Shown in pieces: positions 37,243 through 46,327 of a stretch of 64,000 bases of DNA. The notes beneath the pieces are model-generated. The model was not told the origin of the DNA and did no database searches. It was given only the letters and a program-made list of their open reading frames with translations. Origin of the DNA: Sphingobacterium prati (GTDB lineage Bacteria; Bacteroidota; Bacteroidia; Sphingobacteriales; Sphingobacteriaceae); contig NZ_JABJWY010000018.1 in the NCBI RefSeq assembly GCF_013167215.1, positions 62,001-126,000 on the forward strand, in the 5' to 3' direction. Every line of letters begins with the position of its first letter. Positions within the stretch are counted from its first letter, which is position 1. The position numbers and the translations under genes were made by a program.

Positions 37243-38256
37243 ATGAATTTAGATAATAAATCGATACTGATTACCGGAGGTACTGGTTCACTTGGCAAAG
37301 CATTGATAAAACATATTACGCGTAATCACCCTGAGGTAAAGCGTCTTGTAATATTTTCACGAGATGAACAAAAGCAATTTCAAATGGCACAGGAATATCC
37401 TAACAGTCAATACCCTCAGATCCGTTTTTTTATAGGGGATGTTCGCGATAAAGACCGGCTTGTAAGAGCAATGAAGGGAATCGATTATGTAATCCATGCG
37501 GCAGCAATGAAACATGTTCATATTGCCGAATATAATCCTGATGAATGTGTAAAGACAAATATCCAGGGAGCTCAGAACGTCATCGATGCTTGTTTGGAAA
37601 CTGGGGTCAAACGTGTCGTGGCTTTATCAACAGATAAAGCATGTGCACCAATTAATTTGTATGGAGCTACTAAGCTGGCTTCAGACAAACTATTTGTTGC
37701 TGCAAACAATATACGGGGCAACAATCCGATCAGATTTTCCGTCGTACGTTATGGTAATGTCATGGGGTCAAATGGTTCAGTGATTCCATTTTTTATAAAT
37801 AAGAAAAAAGAAGGTGTTCTCCCAATTACAGATCCAAATATGACCCGATTTAATATTTCATTACAGGGTGGTGTCGATATGGTGATGCATGCTTTATTTC
37901 ATGCATGGGGCGGTGAGATATTCATACCAAAAATTCCATCCTATCGTATTATGGATGTTGCGGTTGCCATTGCTCCGGACTGCGAACATCGCGTCATCGG
38001 TATTAGGCCAGGAGAAAAGATTCACGAGGAGATGATCACGCCTTCGGATTCATTTTATACCTATGATTTAGGCAAATATTACACGATCTTGCCAGCGGTT
38101 CCAAAATGGGATTTAGTAGATTTTCTTGAAGCTTTCCAGGGTCAAAAAGTAGAAGCTGGGTTTGCCTATACTTCGGGTGCCAATACAGCTTGGGAAACTG
38201 TTGACAGTTTGCGCACTCTGATCAAAGAACATGTTGATTCATCTTTCGAGCTATAA
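37243..38256 (+). CDS. pseB: UDP-GlcNAc 4,6-dehydratase, inverting (PseB)
   Basis: A 337-residue cytoplasmic SDR enzyme that carries out the first step of pseudaminic acid synthesis, converting UDP-GlcNAc to UDP-2-acetamido-2,6-dideoxy-L-arabino-hexos-4-ulose. The NADP motif GGTGSLG is at residues 12-18, and the active-site set T130-D131-K132, Y140 and K144 matches the FlaA1/PseB family. The MKHVHIAEYNP segment is also diagnostic of PseB-type enzymes. It is followed two bases later by pseC. This is the soluble short form, not the membrane CapD form. Confidence 0.93.
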   Translation: MNLDNKSILITGGTGSLGKALIKHITRNHPEVKRLVIFSRDEQKQFQMAQEYPNSQYPQIRFFIGDVRDKDRLVRAMKGIDYVIHAAAMKHVHIAEYNPDECVKTNIQGAQNVIDACLETGVKRVVALSTDKACAPINLYGATKLASDKLFVAANNIRGNNPIRFSVVRYGNVMGSNGSVIPFFINKKKEGVLPITDPNMTRFNISLQGGVDMVMHALFHAWGGEIFIPKIPSYRIMDVAVAIAPDCEHRVIGIRPGEKIHEEMITPSDSFYTYDLGKYYTILPAVPKWDLVDFLEAFQGQKVEAGFAYTSGANTAWETVDSLRTLIKEHVDSSFEL

Positions 38257-38258
38257 TT

Positions 38259-39443
38259 ATGTCCAATCAAGCTATTCCTTACGGCAGACAGCATATCACA
38301 GAGGAGGATATCCAAGTTGTCATTGCTACCCTGAAGTCAGATTATTTAACACAGGGGCCTAAAATCAAAGAATTTGAAGATAATTTTGCGGCTTATGTAG
38401 GGGCCAGATATGCCGTAGCTGTATCCAATGGTACGGCAGCGTTGCATTTATGTGCACTGGCGTTAGATGTGAAAGCGGGCGATAAAGTAATTACGACACC
38501 AATTACTTTCGCCGCTTCAGCTAATTGTGTCCGTTATTGTGGGGGAGAAGTTGTTTTCGGTGATATTGATCCGAATACCTATTTACTGGATATTGCCTCG
38601 GTTAAAGCCTTATTGGAAGCTTCTCCAAAAGGCACCTATAAAGGAATCATTCCGGTTGATTTTGCTGGGCGAGCTGTGAATTTGGAGGAATATAAGAAAC
38701 TGGCCAAAGAATACAATCTCTGGATCATTGAAGATGCTTGCCACGCTCCAGGTGGTTTTTTTATCGACTCTAATGGCGAAAAACAATTTTGTGGCAGTGG
38801 CCATTATGCTGAACTGGCTATATTTTCATTCCATCCAGTAAAACACATTGCGTCAGGAGAAGGTGGAATGATAACAACTAATGACGAAACGCTTTATAGG
38901 AAACTATTGATGTTACGTACACACGGTATTGTAAAGGACAACGATCTTTATGAAAATACGGTGGCATTTGCTGGTGGTGAAGAAATTTATCCTTTATGGT
39001 ATATGGAGATGCAGGCACTTGGGTATAATTATCGTATTACTGATTTTCAGGCAGCATTAGGAAATAGCCAATTAAAAAGAGCGAACGAAGGCATTGCAAA
39101 AAGAAGGCAGATTGCAGACCGGTATCTAGCTGCGTTCTCAGACCTACCCTATATCAAAGGCCAGTCTGGTTCTATTGAAGGCCATGCATACCATTTGTAT
39201 ATTTTGGAGGTAGAAGACCGATTAGGATTATATAATTTCTTGCGAACCAAAGATATATTCGCACAGATACATTATATTCCCTGTCATTTAATGCCTTATT
39301 ATCGTCAGTTTGGCTGGAAAGAAGGCGATCGTTTGCAGTCTGAACAGTATTATAAACATTGTATCAGTTTACCGATGTATCCGACCTTAACGGAAGACGA
39401 ACAGCATAATGTTATAACGGCAATTAAAGAATATTACAAATGA
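38259..39443 (+). CDS. pseC: UDP-4-amino-4,6-dideoxy-L-AltNAc transaminase (PseC)
   Basis: A 394-residue PLP-dependent aminotransferase of the DegT/DnrJ/EryC1 family. The PLP-binding Lys is K195 in SFHPVKH, with the usual SNGTAALHL and EDACHAPGG motifs. PseC uses glutamate to aminate C4 of the PseB product. Order and close spacing after pseB make the assignment firm. The stop codon overlaps the start of the acetyltransferase gene by four bases (ATGA), so these steps are translationally coupled. Confidence 0.93.
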   Translation: MSNQAIPYGRQHITEEDIQVVIATLKSDYLTQGPKIKEFEDNFAAYVGARYAVAVSNGTAALHLCALALDVKAGDKVITTPITFAASANCVRYCGGEVVFGDIDPNTYLLDIASVKALLEASPKGTYKGIIPVDFAGRAVNLEEYKKLAKEYNLWIIEDACHAPGGFFIDSNGEKQFCGSGHYAELAIFSFHPVKHIASGEGGMITTNDETLYRKLLMLRTHGIVKDNDLYENTVAFAGGEEIYPLWYMEMQALGYNYRITDFQAALGNSQLKRANEGIAKRRQIADRYLAAFSDLPYIKGQSGSIEGHAYHLYILEVEDRLGLYNFLRTKDIFAQIHYIPCHLMPYYRQFGWKEGDRLQSEQYYKHCISLPMYPTLTEDEQHNVITAIKEYYK

Positions 39444-39958
39444 ATGTTAAGTTAGCGGTTTGGGGCGATAGAATTGGGCCTGACATTGGACTTACACATT
39501 GGATGTTACACTTTAGATCCCTAACAAACTTATTTTTATTGGGTAAATTTGGACAGGTTGGGAAAAATTTCCAGATACGGCCCTATGTAAGTATTGTGGG
39601 CGGTAAAAACATTCAAATTGGTAATAATATTACCCTACGTTCATTTACACAAATACATGCAGGAAAAACTGCACAGATAATTATAGAAGACGATGTTCTG
39701 ATTGCTCCGGGTGTATTTATCACAACCAACCAACACAATTTTGAAGATATTTCGAAACCCATTCGACTTCAAGGGGGGAACTCAAATGATATTCGGATCA
39801 AGAGTGGGGCATGGATCGGTGCAAATGCGATCATTATGGATGGAGTAACAATTGGACGTAATAGCGTTGTCGCTGCCGGAGCTGTTGTGACGAAAAGTGT
39901 TCCAGATTTTTGTGTTGTCGGTGGGGTACCCGCTAAATTAATAAAAACGCTAGCATGA
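39440..39958 (+). CDS. Hexapeptide-repeat acyltransferase (likely N-acetyltransferase of the nonulosonate pathway)
   Basis: A 172-residue left-handed beta-helix acyltransferase (LbetaH fold) with repeated hexapeptides (for example [28 protein letters not shown]) and the conserved active-site His in TTNQHNF. It occupies the place where PseH, a GNAT enzyme, is expected between pseC and pseF. It probably acetylates the 4-amino group of the PseC product, as hexapeptide enzymes of the PglD/NeuD type do for related sugars. O-acetylation of a finished sugar or polymer is the alternative. Overlaps both neighbours by four bases. Confidence 0.8.
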   Translation: MNVKLAVWGDRIGPDIGLTHWMLHFRSLTNLFLLGKFGQVGKNFQIRPYVSIVGGKNIQIGNNITLRSFTQIHAGKTAQIIIEDDVLIAPGVFITTNQHNFEDISKPIRLQGGNSNDIRIKSGAWIGANAIIMDGVTIGRNSVVAAGAVVTKSVPDFCVVGGVPAKLIKTLA

Positions 39959-40650
39959 AAAATATTTGTATCATTCCGGCTCGTGGCGGAAGTAAACGAA
40001 TCCCTAGAAAAAATATTAAGAATTTTCTGGGCAAACCGATCATTGCGTATTCCATAGAAGCAGCTTTAAAATCGGGTGTGTTTTCCGAAGTAATGGTGTC
40101 AACAGACGATTTGGAAATTGCCGCCATTGCTCAACAATATGGTGCAAAAACGCCATTTCTTAGGTCCCCTGAAAATTCAGATGACTATGCTAGTACCACA
40201 TCTGTTATTAAAGAAGTACTGGCGAATTATGCTGCTACAGACGTTTTTTTTGATGGTTGTTGTTGTATTTATCCAACGGCTCCCTTTATCATTCCAGATA
40301 ATTTAGTTCAGGCCAATCAATTGCTTGTTAGTGGAGCTACTGATTTGGTGATGACTGTTGTTGCTTATAGTTTTCCCATTCAAAGGAGTCTGATCATTAA
40401 TTCATCCCAAACATTAGCCTATAAATATCCTGATCAACGCTTGATGCGGAGTCAAGATCTTGAACCCAGTTATCATGACGCAGGCCAATTTTATTTTTTT
40501 TTAGTAAATCAATTTAATACCAGAGATAGTATCATGAGTGATCGAGCAGTTCCACTTATACGCTCCGAATTAGATGTACAGGATATAGATAACGAATCTG
40601 ATTGGATGATAGCCGAATTGAAGATGAAGTTAAGGTTAGCGCATACATAA
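39955..40650 (+). CDS. pseF: CMP-pseudaminic acid synthetase (PseF)
   Basis: A 231-residue cytidylyltransferase of the NeuA/PseF family that activates a nonulosonic acid as its CMP-sugar. The nucleotide-binding start [15 protein letters not shown] and the CIYPTAP and QFYFF motifs match PseF. No C-terminal esterase extension is present. It is translationally coupled (ATGA overlap) with the acetyltransferase gene before it. Specificity for pseudaminic rather than sialic or legionaminic acid is inferred from the neighbouring pseB and pseC. Confidence 0.9.
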   Translation: MKNICIIPARGGSKRIPRKNIKNFLGKPIIAYSIEAALKSGVFSEVMVSTDDLEIAAIAQQYGAKTPFLRSPENSDDYASTTSVIKEVLANYAATDVFFDGCCCIYPTAPFIIPDNLVQANQLLVSGATDLVMTVVAYSFPIQRSLIINSSQTLAYKYPDQRLMRSQDLEPSYHDAGQFYFFLVNQFNTRDSIMSDRAVPLIRSELDVQDIDNESDWMIAELKMKLRLAHT

Positions 40651-40651
40651 A

Positions 40652-41635
40652 ATGATGAATATTGGAATATATGTAGAAGGAGGGCACTACCTGGGACTGG
40701 GTAATGTATACCGTATGATTTCACTTGCGAAGTCGTTGATGAAGGAGCCTCATATTCAAGTGTATTTTATAACGACTAGTGAGGATGCCATTGCTGAGTT
40801 AATCAGGAATCATGGTTTTGATCATGTCATAACACAAGTTGATTTAAATGCTGTGCATGCATGTTTATCATCACTAAATCTAGCGACATTGATTGTTGAT
40901 GTTCTAAATGTTGATGTTAATTTTATTCGAGAGGTAAAAGCTGAGTACAGTTTTCAGGTGGTCTTATTTGGTAATAATAATGAAGCAAACGAAATATCGG
41001 ATCTTGTTATAAATGCGATTATTTCAACAAAACAGTTTCGCAATGAAAATTATATCGATAAGAATAATACGCACTATTTAAAAGGCCCGAAATACCTTAC
41101 ATTACGGGATGAATTTGAATTTCAGGGTTATCATCATTCGAATACGATGAAAAATGTTTTGCTTTTATTTGGAGGCAGTGACCAGGCAAATTTAAGTTTT
41201 AAAATTTTAAATGATTTATTGGCAGATGACCAGGTAAAGCATTTAAATTTTACGATTGTTATAGGAGCGGCATATCTTAATGAACCTAGTTTACAGCGAT
41301 TTAGTTCCATGGACAATGTCAAGATATTAAAGAATATTACGCATGTAAATGAGGTGATGCTTTCGAGTGATTTTTTATTTACATCGGCAGGAACAGCTTT
41401 TTTTGAAGGATTGTATTTGGGAGTTCCTTCAGTTGCTTTTTTTCAAAATAATGCGCAGAAGGAGGTGTTCGGAGATTTTTTTAACACCTATGAATACGAA
41501 CAGGTTCCTTCAATTGTCGAACTTATGAAGGAAGTATATGGTAATTATGCGCGTTTTTGTAAAGGTGTAAGTGATTTGGAAGTTGGCAGAGGGAAAAAAG
41601 AAATTATAGAGACGATATTAAATTTGAGGAAATGA
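40652..41635 (+). CDS. PseG-like GT-B protein with altered active site
   Basis: A 327-residue protein with the PseG/SpsG fold, here expected to release UDP from the 2,4-diacetamido sugar. In PseG the N-terminal active site reads R-x-D-x8-His in the G-x-G-H loop. In this protein the aligned residues are Y7, E9 and N18 (GLGNVYR), so the catalytic His is replaced by Asn and the Arg and Asp are also changed. The C-terminal half is normal (LLLFGGSDQ; TSAGTAFFEGLYLGVP). It may have a shifted mechanism or substrate, or be inactive. It overlaps the following SDR gene by four bases. Confidence 0.8.
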   Translation: MMNIGIYVEGGHYLGLGNVYRMISLAKSLMKEPHIQVYFITTSEDAIAELIRNHGFDHVITQVDLNAVHACLSSLNLATLIVDVLNVDVNFIREVKAEYSFQVVLFGNNNEANEISDLVINAIISTKQFRNENYIDKNNTHYLKGPKYLTLRDEFEFQGYHHSNTMKNVLLLFGGSDQANLSFKILNDLLADDQVKHLNFTIVIGAAYLNEPSLQRFSSMDNVKILKNITHVNEVMLSSDFLFTSAGTAFFEGLYLGVPSVAFFQNNAQKEVFGDFFNTYEYEQVPSIVELMKEVYGNYARFCKGVSDLEVGRGKKEIIETILNLRK

Positions 41636-42633
41636 TTATAGTTATAGGCGGCACAGGATTTATCGGTGCTTATTTGGTTGATGAATTAGTAAAAAATGGA
41701 AAGAAGGTCTTTGTTACAGGACGAAATAAGGCTGTACTGGATCATTATAAAAGTAGCGGTATAGATTCATGCTATCTGGATTTAAGTGATCGCTCATCAT
41801 TCGCTCAATTACCTAATAGCGGAATTGAGGCCGTCGTTCTTTTAGGTGCGCATTTGCCAGCAAATGTACAGGATTACAACCCGCAGGATTATCTTGATAT
41901 CAATATTACTGGCACATTAAATGTGTTGGAATTTTGTCGTGCAAACCATATTGATACGGTTATTTCGACCACATCCTATTCTGATGTACGTACACTCTGG
42001 TTGAAAGATCAACCCATTGATGCAGATGCTCCACGCGAAGCTATGTTTAAAGGAGACCATGCGGTCTATTCGATTTCTAAGAATGCTGCGACGGATTTAA
42101 TATTACATTATAGCGCAGAATATGGTATGAACGGCAGTGTTTTTAGACTACCACCAGTATATGGTTATGGCCCTCACTCGGTAATTTATGTGGATGGCAA
42201 ATATTATAAATCTGGATTTCAAGTGTTTTTAGAGAAAGCAATAGTCGGAGAAGATATCGAAATATTTGGCGATTACACTGCTTCACGCGATGTTGTTTAT
42301 GTAAAGGATGTTGTCCAGGCATTTGTGAAGGCTATTGCTACAAAAAATGCGCGTGGCGTCTATAATATTACTTCGGGAATATCTACATCACTGGCAGAAC
42401 AGGTCGAAAATATCGTAGAAATATTTGGTCCAAGCGATAGAAAATCCAAAATTCATTTTAATACAGACCGACCAAATACCAGTACGAGCTACATTTTTGA
42501 TATTTCAAAGGGCACGAAAGATTTTGGTTACTCACCAAAGTATGTTCCTTTTACCCGTCTTCTACAAGACTATAAAGAGGAAATGACGAGCAAAAAATTT
42601 GATTTTTTAATTAATTCTAGGGTTAAATCATGA
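41632..42633 (+). CDS. NAD-dependent epimerase/reductase in the nonulosonate operon (extended SDR)
   Basis: A 333-residue extended SDR with the Rossmann motif GGTGFIG (residues 6-12), the serine/threonine strand ISTTS and the catalytic Y146-x3-K150 (YSISK). It is not part of the standard pseudaminic pathway. Its place between the PseG-like and ATP-grasp genes, with ATGA overlaps on both sides, shows it belongs to the same pathway. It may epimerise, reduce or oxidise the sugar or the group that the ATP-grasp protein adds. No specific family member could be recognised. Confidence 0.75.
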   Translation: MIIVIGGTGFIGAYLVDELVKNGKKVFVTGRNKAVLDHYKSSGIDSCYLDLSDRSSFAQLPNSGIEAVVLLGAHLPANVQDYNPQDYLDINITGTLNVLEFCRANHIDTVISTTSYSDVRTLWLKDQPIDADAPREAMFKGDHAVYSISKNAATDLILHYSAEYGMNGSVFRLPPVYGYGPHSVIYVDGKYYKSGFQVFLEKAIVGEDIEIFGDYTASRDVVYVKDVVQAFVKAIATKNARGVYNITSGISTSLAEQVENIVEIFGPSDRKSKIHFNTDRPNTSTSYIFDISKGTKDFGYSPKYVPFTRLLQDYKEEMTSKKFDFLINSRVKS

Positions 42634-43775
42634 AAAAAAAACTTCTGATACTCGGAGCCGGTATTATCCAGGTACCTATCATAGAAAAAGCCAGGAGCTT
42701 AGGCTATGTTGTTCTAGTATTGGATGGAAGTGCCGACGCACCGGGAATGAAGCTGGCAGATTACAGCTTTGTTATTTCAACATTGGATTCCGAATCGGCG
42801 CTACAGATCGCTAAGGATTATGAGGTCGACGCTGTTATTACAACTTCTGATTATCCCGTCAATGTTGTCGCACAGATATGTGAACAGTTAAATTTAATCG
42901 GAATAAGCCCATTTGCTGCTGCAGTGTGTACAAATAAATATTTGCAGCGTGAGTTGGCACTTGAATATGCAATTAAGTGTCCGAGGTTTGTTAAGTTAAA
43001 TTTCAATCAATTAGCAGATTATGCTGTCCCATTCAATTATCCCATTATTGTAAAACCACTGGATTCATCCGCAAGTAGGGGTATTACGATTGTTTACAAG
43101 GAGACAGCCTTGGCACAGGCCTTTAGTGAGGCCGAACGTTATAGTAGAACAGATGAATTTTTGATAGAAGAATTCATTGGTGGAAAAGAGTATAGCCTGG
43201 AGGGTTTGGTGCAGCATGGGCAAGTACACAGCTTAGGAGTAACAGAAAAATTTTTGGAAGAGGCAGAGGGAATGCTGTTCCCCGTTGAGATAGGTCATAT
43301 CTGTTCAGTCGGTTTTAATCAGACGATGGAGGAGCGAATCTTGCACTTTGCAGAATCAGTGGTACGGGCGTTTCAAATTGACAATAGTGCGCTACACCTC
43401 GAATTCAAAATATTGGATGATCAGATTTATTTAATCGAATGTGCATGTCGGCCGGGTGGAGATTTTATAGCTTCGGATCTAATCCCATTGTCGACGGGGA
43501 TTGATATGTTAGCATCCCTCATTAAAATTGCCATGGGGCAAGAATTGATGATCGAAAGATCGGTTGAGACCTATGCTGGTATTAAATTTTTGGATCGAAG
43601 TAATTACAGGCGGCTGACTAGGTACTTAAGCGAATCTCCTCCTGCTTCGATTTCTAAATTTAATATTGAGGTTTACAAAGATGTACCGTTAAAAAGTTCA
43701 TTGGATCGCATGGGATATTTTATCGCTTGTGATAAGAATAAAGACAGGTTAATTGAAATACTAGATGGAAAATAG
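42630..43775 (+). CDS. ATP-grasp ligase in the nonulosonate operon
   Basis: A 381-residue ATP-grasp protein. The N-terminal pre-ATP domain starts LLILGAGIIQVP; the ATP-binding lid contains K142 and SSASRGI (146-152), then E180-E181, and the metal site lies in LEFKIL and YLIECACRPGG. This class makes amide, peptide or ester bonds through an acyl-phosphate. It is not part of the classical pathway from UDP-GlcNAc to CMP-pseudaminic acid, so it may attach an amino acid or acyl group to the sugar, or make such a group. It overlaps the SDR gene by 4 bases and pseI by 11. Confidence 0.83.
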   Translation: MKKKLLILGAGIIQVPIIEKARSLGYVVLVLDGSADAPGMKLADYSFVISTLDSESALQIAKDYEVDAVITTSDYPVNVVAQICEQLNLIGISPFAAAVCTNKYLQRELALEYAIKCPRFVKLNFNQLADYAVPFNYPIIVKPLDSSASRGITIVYKETALAQAFSEAERYSRTDEFLIEEFIGGKEYSLEGLVQHGQVHSLGVTEKFLEEAEGMLFPVEIGHICSVGFNQTMEERILHFAESVVRAFQIDNSALHLEFKILDDQIYLIECACRPGGDFIASDLIPLSTGIDMLASLIKIAMGQELMIERSVETYAGIKFLDRSNYRRLTRYLSESPPASISKFNIEVYKDVPLKSSLDRMGYFIACDKNKDRLIEILDGK

Positions 43776-44820
43776 AAAAAAGTTCGATTACACGCAGTTT
43801 AAAGAAAATAGAGCGTTATTCATTATTGCAGAATTATCTGCCAACCATAATAATGATTTTGATTTAGCGATCAGAACGATTGATGCTATTGCGGCTACTG
43901 GCGCAGATGCGGTTAAAGTTCAGACCTTTACGCCTGAGTCGCTTACACTGGATGTGGATAACGAATATTTTGGTCCTAGAACAGAAGGGCTATGGAAAGG
44001 CAAGCGTCCCTATGATCTATATCAAGTTGGGATGTTGCCATTCGAATGGCACGAAAAATTAAAGAAACATGCAGAATCTCTGGGTTTGTTCTTTTTTTCA
44101 TCTCCCTTTGATTCGAATTGTGTCGAATTTTTGGAAAGCCTCGACGTTCCTATGTATAAAATTGCTTCTGCTGAAATTACGGATATAGCGCTTATCAGGG
44201 CTGTTGCACGTAAAGGCAAGCCGGTTATTATTTCAACAGGTATGGCCGGCCTGGAAGATGTCGAGTCAGCAATTGAAACTTGTCTATCCGTTGGTAATGA
44301 TCAAGTAATTTTATTGAAGTGCACTTCAGAGTATCCAGCACCAATAGAAATGGCTAACCTATCCACTATACCGATGTTAAAGGAAAAATTTGGCGTCATT
44401 GTAGGGGTATCTGATCATACTATGGGAAGTATCGTGCCGACGGTAGCTGTTGCGTTGGGGGGACAGGTGATCGAAAAACATATTATATTATCCCGAGATT
44501 TAGGCGGCATTGATTCCCAATTTTCAATGGAACCTGCTGAATTCAAAGAAATGGTCGACTGTGCACGCATGGCCGCAAAGTCGGTTGGACAACCGGAGCT
44601 TGAATTAAGTGAAAAGAATAGGTTGAGAAGAAGATCTATATTCGTTTCCGAAGATATGGTAGCGGGAGAGGAAATAACCGTTGATAATGTGAAAGTTGTT
44701 CGGCCGGGGCATGGCCTGGCTCCTAAATTTATGAAGGATCTGATCGGACGAAAAGTAAAATATTCAGTCAAGAAGGGAACACCATTAGATTGGAACATGT
44801 TGATTGAGAATGATAAATAA
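43765..44820 (+). CDS. pseI: Pseudaminic acid synthase (PseI, NeuB family)
   Basis: A 351-residue enzyme that condenses phosphoenolpyruvate with a 2,4-diacetamido-trideoxyhexose to make the nine-carbon nonulosonic acid. The TIM-barrel start IIAELSANH, the SSPFDSNCVEFLES segment and ISTGMA motif are typical, and the C-terminal SAF (antifreeze-like) domain runs from about residue 285. This is the key enzyme that defines the locus as a nonulosonate pathway. PseI rather than NeuB or LegI is preferred because of the inverting PseB upstream; the two enzyme types are hard to separate by eye. Confidence 0.9.
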   Translation: MENRKKFDYTQFKENRALFIIAELSANHNNDFDLAIRTIDAIAATGADAVKVQTFTPESLTLDVDNEYFGPRTEGLWKGKRPYDLYQVGMLPFEWHEKLKKHAESLGLFFFSSPFDSNCVEFLESLDVPMYKIASAEITDIALIRAVARKGKPVIISTGMAGLEDVESAIETCLSVGNDQVILLKCTSEYPAPIEMANLSTIPMLKEKFGVIVGVSDHTMGSIVPTVAVALGGQVIEKHIILSRDLGGIDSQFSMEPAEFKEMVDCARMAAKSVGQPELELSEKNRLRRRSIFVSEDMVAGEEITVDNVKVVRPGHGLAPKFMKDLIGRKVKYSVKKGTPLDWNMLIENDK

Positions 44821-46279
44821 GGTTAAACAAATAATTACGGCGGCATTTAGAAATAATGTTGTTTTGTATCTTTTCAGTAGATATTTTACATTTTTGCTTC
44901 AATTTCTAAATTCTTTATTTTTGGCCAGTAACTTAGGCCCCTATTACCTCGGTATATGGGGTTTTTTCAGTTTGTCATTACAATACCTGTCTTTTTTTAA
45001 TTTTGGCATTCAACAGTCCAGTAATAATTATTTATCGCTCAAATTCTCGAATGAGAAATTGCGCGGAAAAATAGCGGCCAATGCATTAAATCTATTAGCA
45101 ATCTTATTTGGCCTTTTGATTTTGAGTACGGTGGCATTTAGATTATTTGCGTACGATTTCGCTGAGAAATATCACTTTTCTACGCTATATATTCCATTGT
45201 TGGTTGCGGGGATCATGAATCACCTGATCGTTTTCTTTTCTAATATATACCGCATTTATGGGAAATTTTTTAAAATTTCATTAAGTCAATCTTTGTCTGT
45301 ATTTTTTACATTATTGGTGGTTTGGCAATATAAAGGTGCTTATCTGTTACAAGTTTTAGTATCTATACAGGTGGTTTCGGCTATTTTTTCGGTTGTCCTA
45401 TTTCTGGTCGGACTGCCTTTCAAAATTACACTGTCTTTTAATACCTACTGGTTGAAACGCATAGCTATTAAGGGACTGTATATGTTTTTTTATAATTCCT
45501 CATTTTATTTTATGATGCTTGCTACCCGATCATTTGTAAGTACGTATTATAAGGTTGAGGAGTTTGGTTATTTTACTTTTGGTTTTACTTTAGCAAACAC
45601 GATATTGTTATTATTAGATTCGATAAATTACGTAATCTATCCAAAAATACTGAATCGTTTTTCAAAGATGGAGCAAAGTAAGGTTGTTACAGAATTAGGA
45701 TATATCCGATCCTGTTATACCACTTGTACCCATCTTCTGGCACATACAGCTATTGTTCTTTTTCCTCTCTTTCTATATTTGTTTCCGAAATATTCGGAAA
45801 GTCAAAATGCGTTTCGTCTTATTATATTAACTATTATTTTGACCACGAATGCCTTTGGCATTTCAGGATTTATTATAGCAAAAGGCCGGGAGCGCAGCTT
45901 GGGGGGAATTGCATTTGCCTGTTTGTTATTGAATTTAGTCTGTAACTACTTTCTTGTCATTGTGTGGCATGTCGGATTCGAATTTGTGATTTTATCTACT
46001 GCAACAGCCTATCTGGTTTATATTTTCTGTATAAATTATTTTGGGTTAACCCTTATAGGCGAAAAACTTAATTTCCGGAAATTGCTTAATTTTACATTCA
46101 ATACCAGGCTTCTATTACCTTATCTATTAAGTTTAGTCTTGATTTTTTTAAACGCTCCCAATTATTTCTATATATTATCCTTGGTCGTTTTTGTGGGTCT
46201 TAATATGAACAATTTTAAGCAGATCGTTAAGATCATAAAGCGTATAATTTTGGATCCGAGCATATTTTCTTTAAAATAG
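44810..46279 (+). CDS. wzx: Polysaccharide flippase (Wzx/MOP family), first copy
   Basis: About 489 residues of mostly hydrophobic helices, 12-14 in number, with the PST/MOP flippase layout. It moves lipid-linked repeat units across the inner membrane. The start is taken as the ATG at 44810, which overlaps pseI by 11 bases; a TTG six bases earlier is possible. Base composition is more AT-rich than in the pse genes before it. A second, unrelated-looking flippase occurs at 61903-63087 in the next operon. Confidence 0.85.
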   Translation: MINKVKQIITAAFRNNVVLYLFSRYFTFLLQFLNSLFLASNLGPYYLGIWGFFSLSLQYLSFFNFGIQQSSNNYLSLKFSNEKLRGKIAANALNLLAILFGLLILSTVAFRLFAYDFAEKYHFSTLYIPLLVAGIMNHLIVFFSNIYRIYGKFFKISLSQSLSVFFTLLVVWQYKGAYLLQVLVSIQVVSAIFSVVLFLVGLPFKITLSFNTYWLKRIAIKGLYMFFYNSSFYFMMLATRSFVSTYYKVEEFGYFTFGFTLANTILLLLDSINYVIYPKILNRFSKMEQSKVVTELGYIRSCYTTCTHLLAHTAIVLFPLFLYLFPKYSESQNAFRLIILTIILTTNAFGISGFIIAKGRERSLGGIAFACLLLNLVCNYFLVIVWHVGFEFVILSTATAYLVYIFCINYFGLTLIGEKLNFRKLLNFTFNTRLLLPYLLSLVLIFLNAPNYFYILSLVVFVGLNMNNFKQIVKIIKRIILDPSIFSLK

Positions 46280-46327
46280 ATGAGGAAACTATTTTTTAAG
46301 CTCATGTTATATTCTCATTAAATCGCC

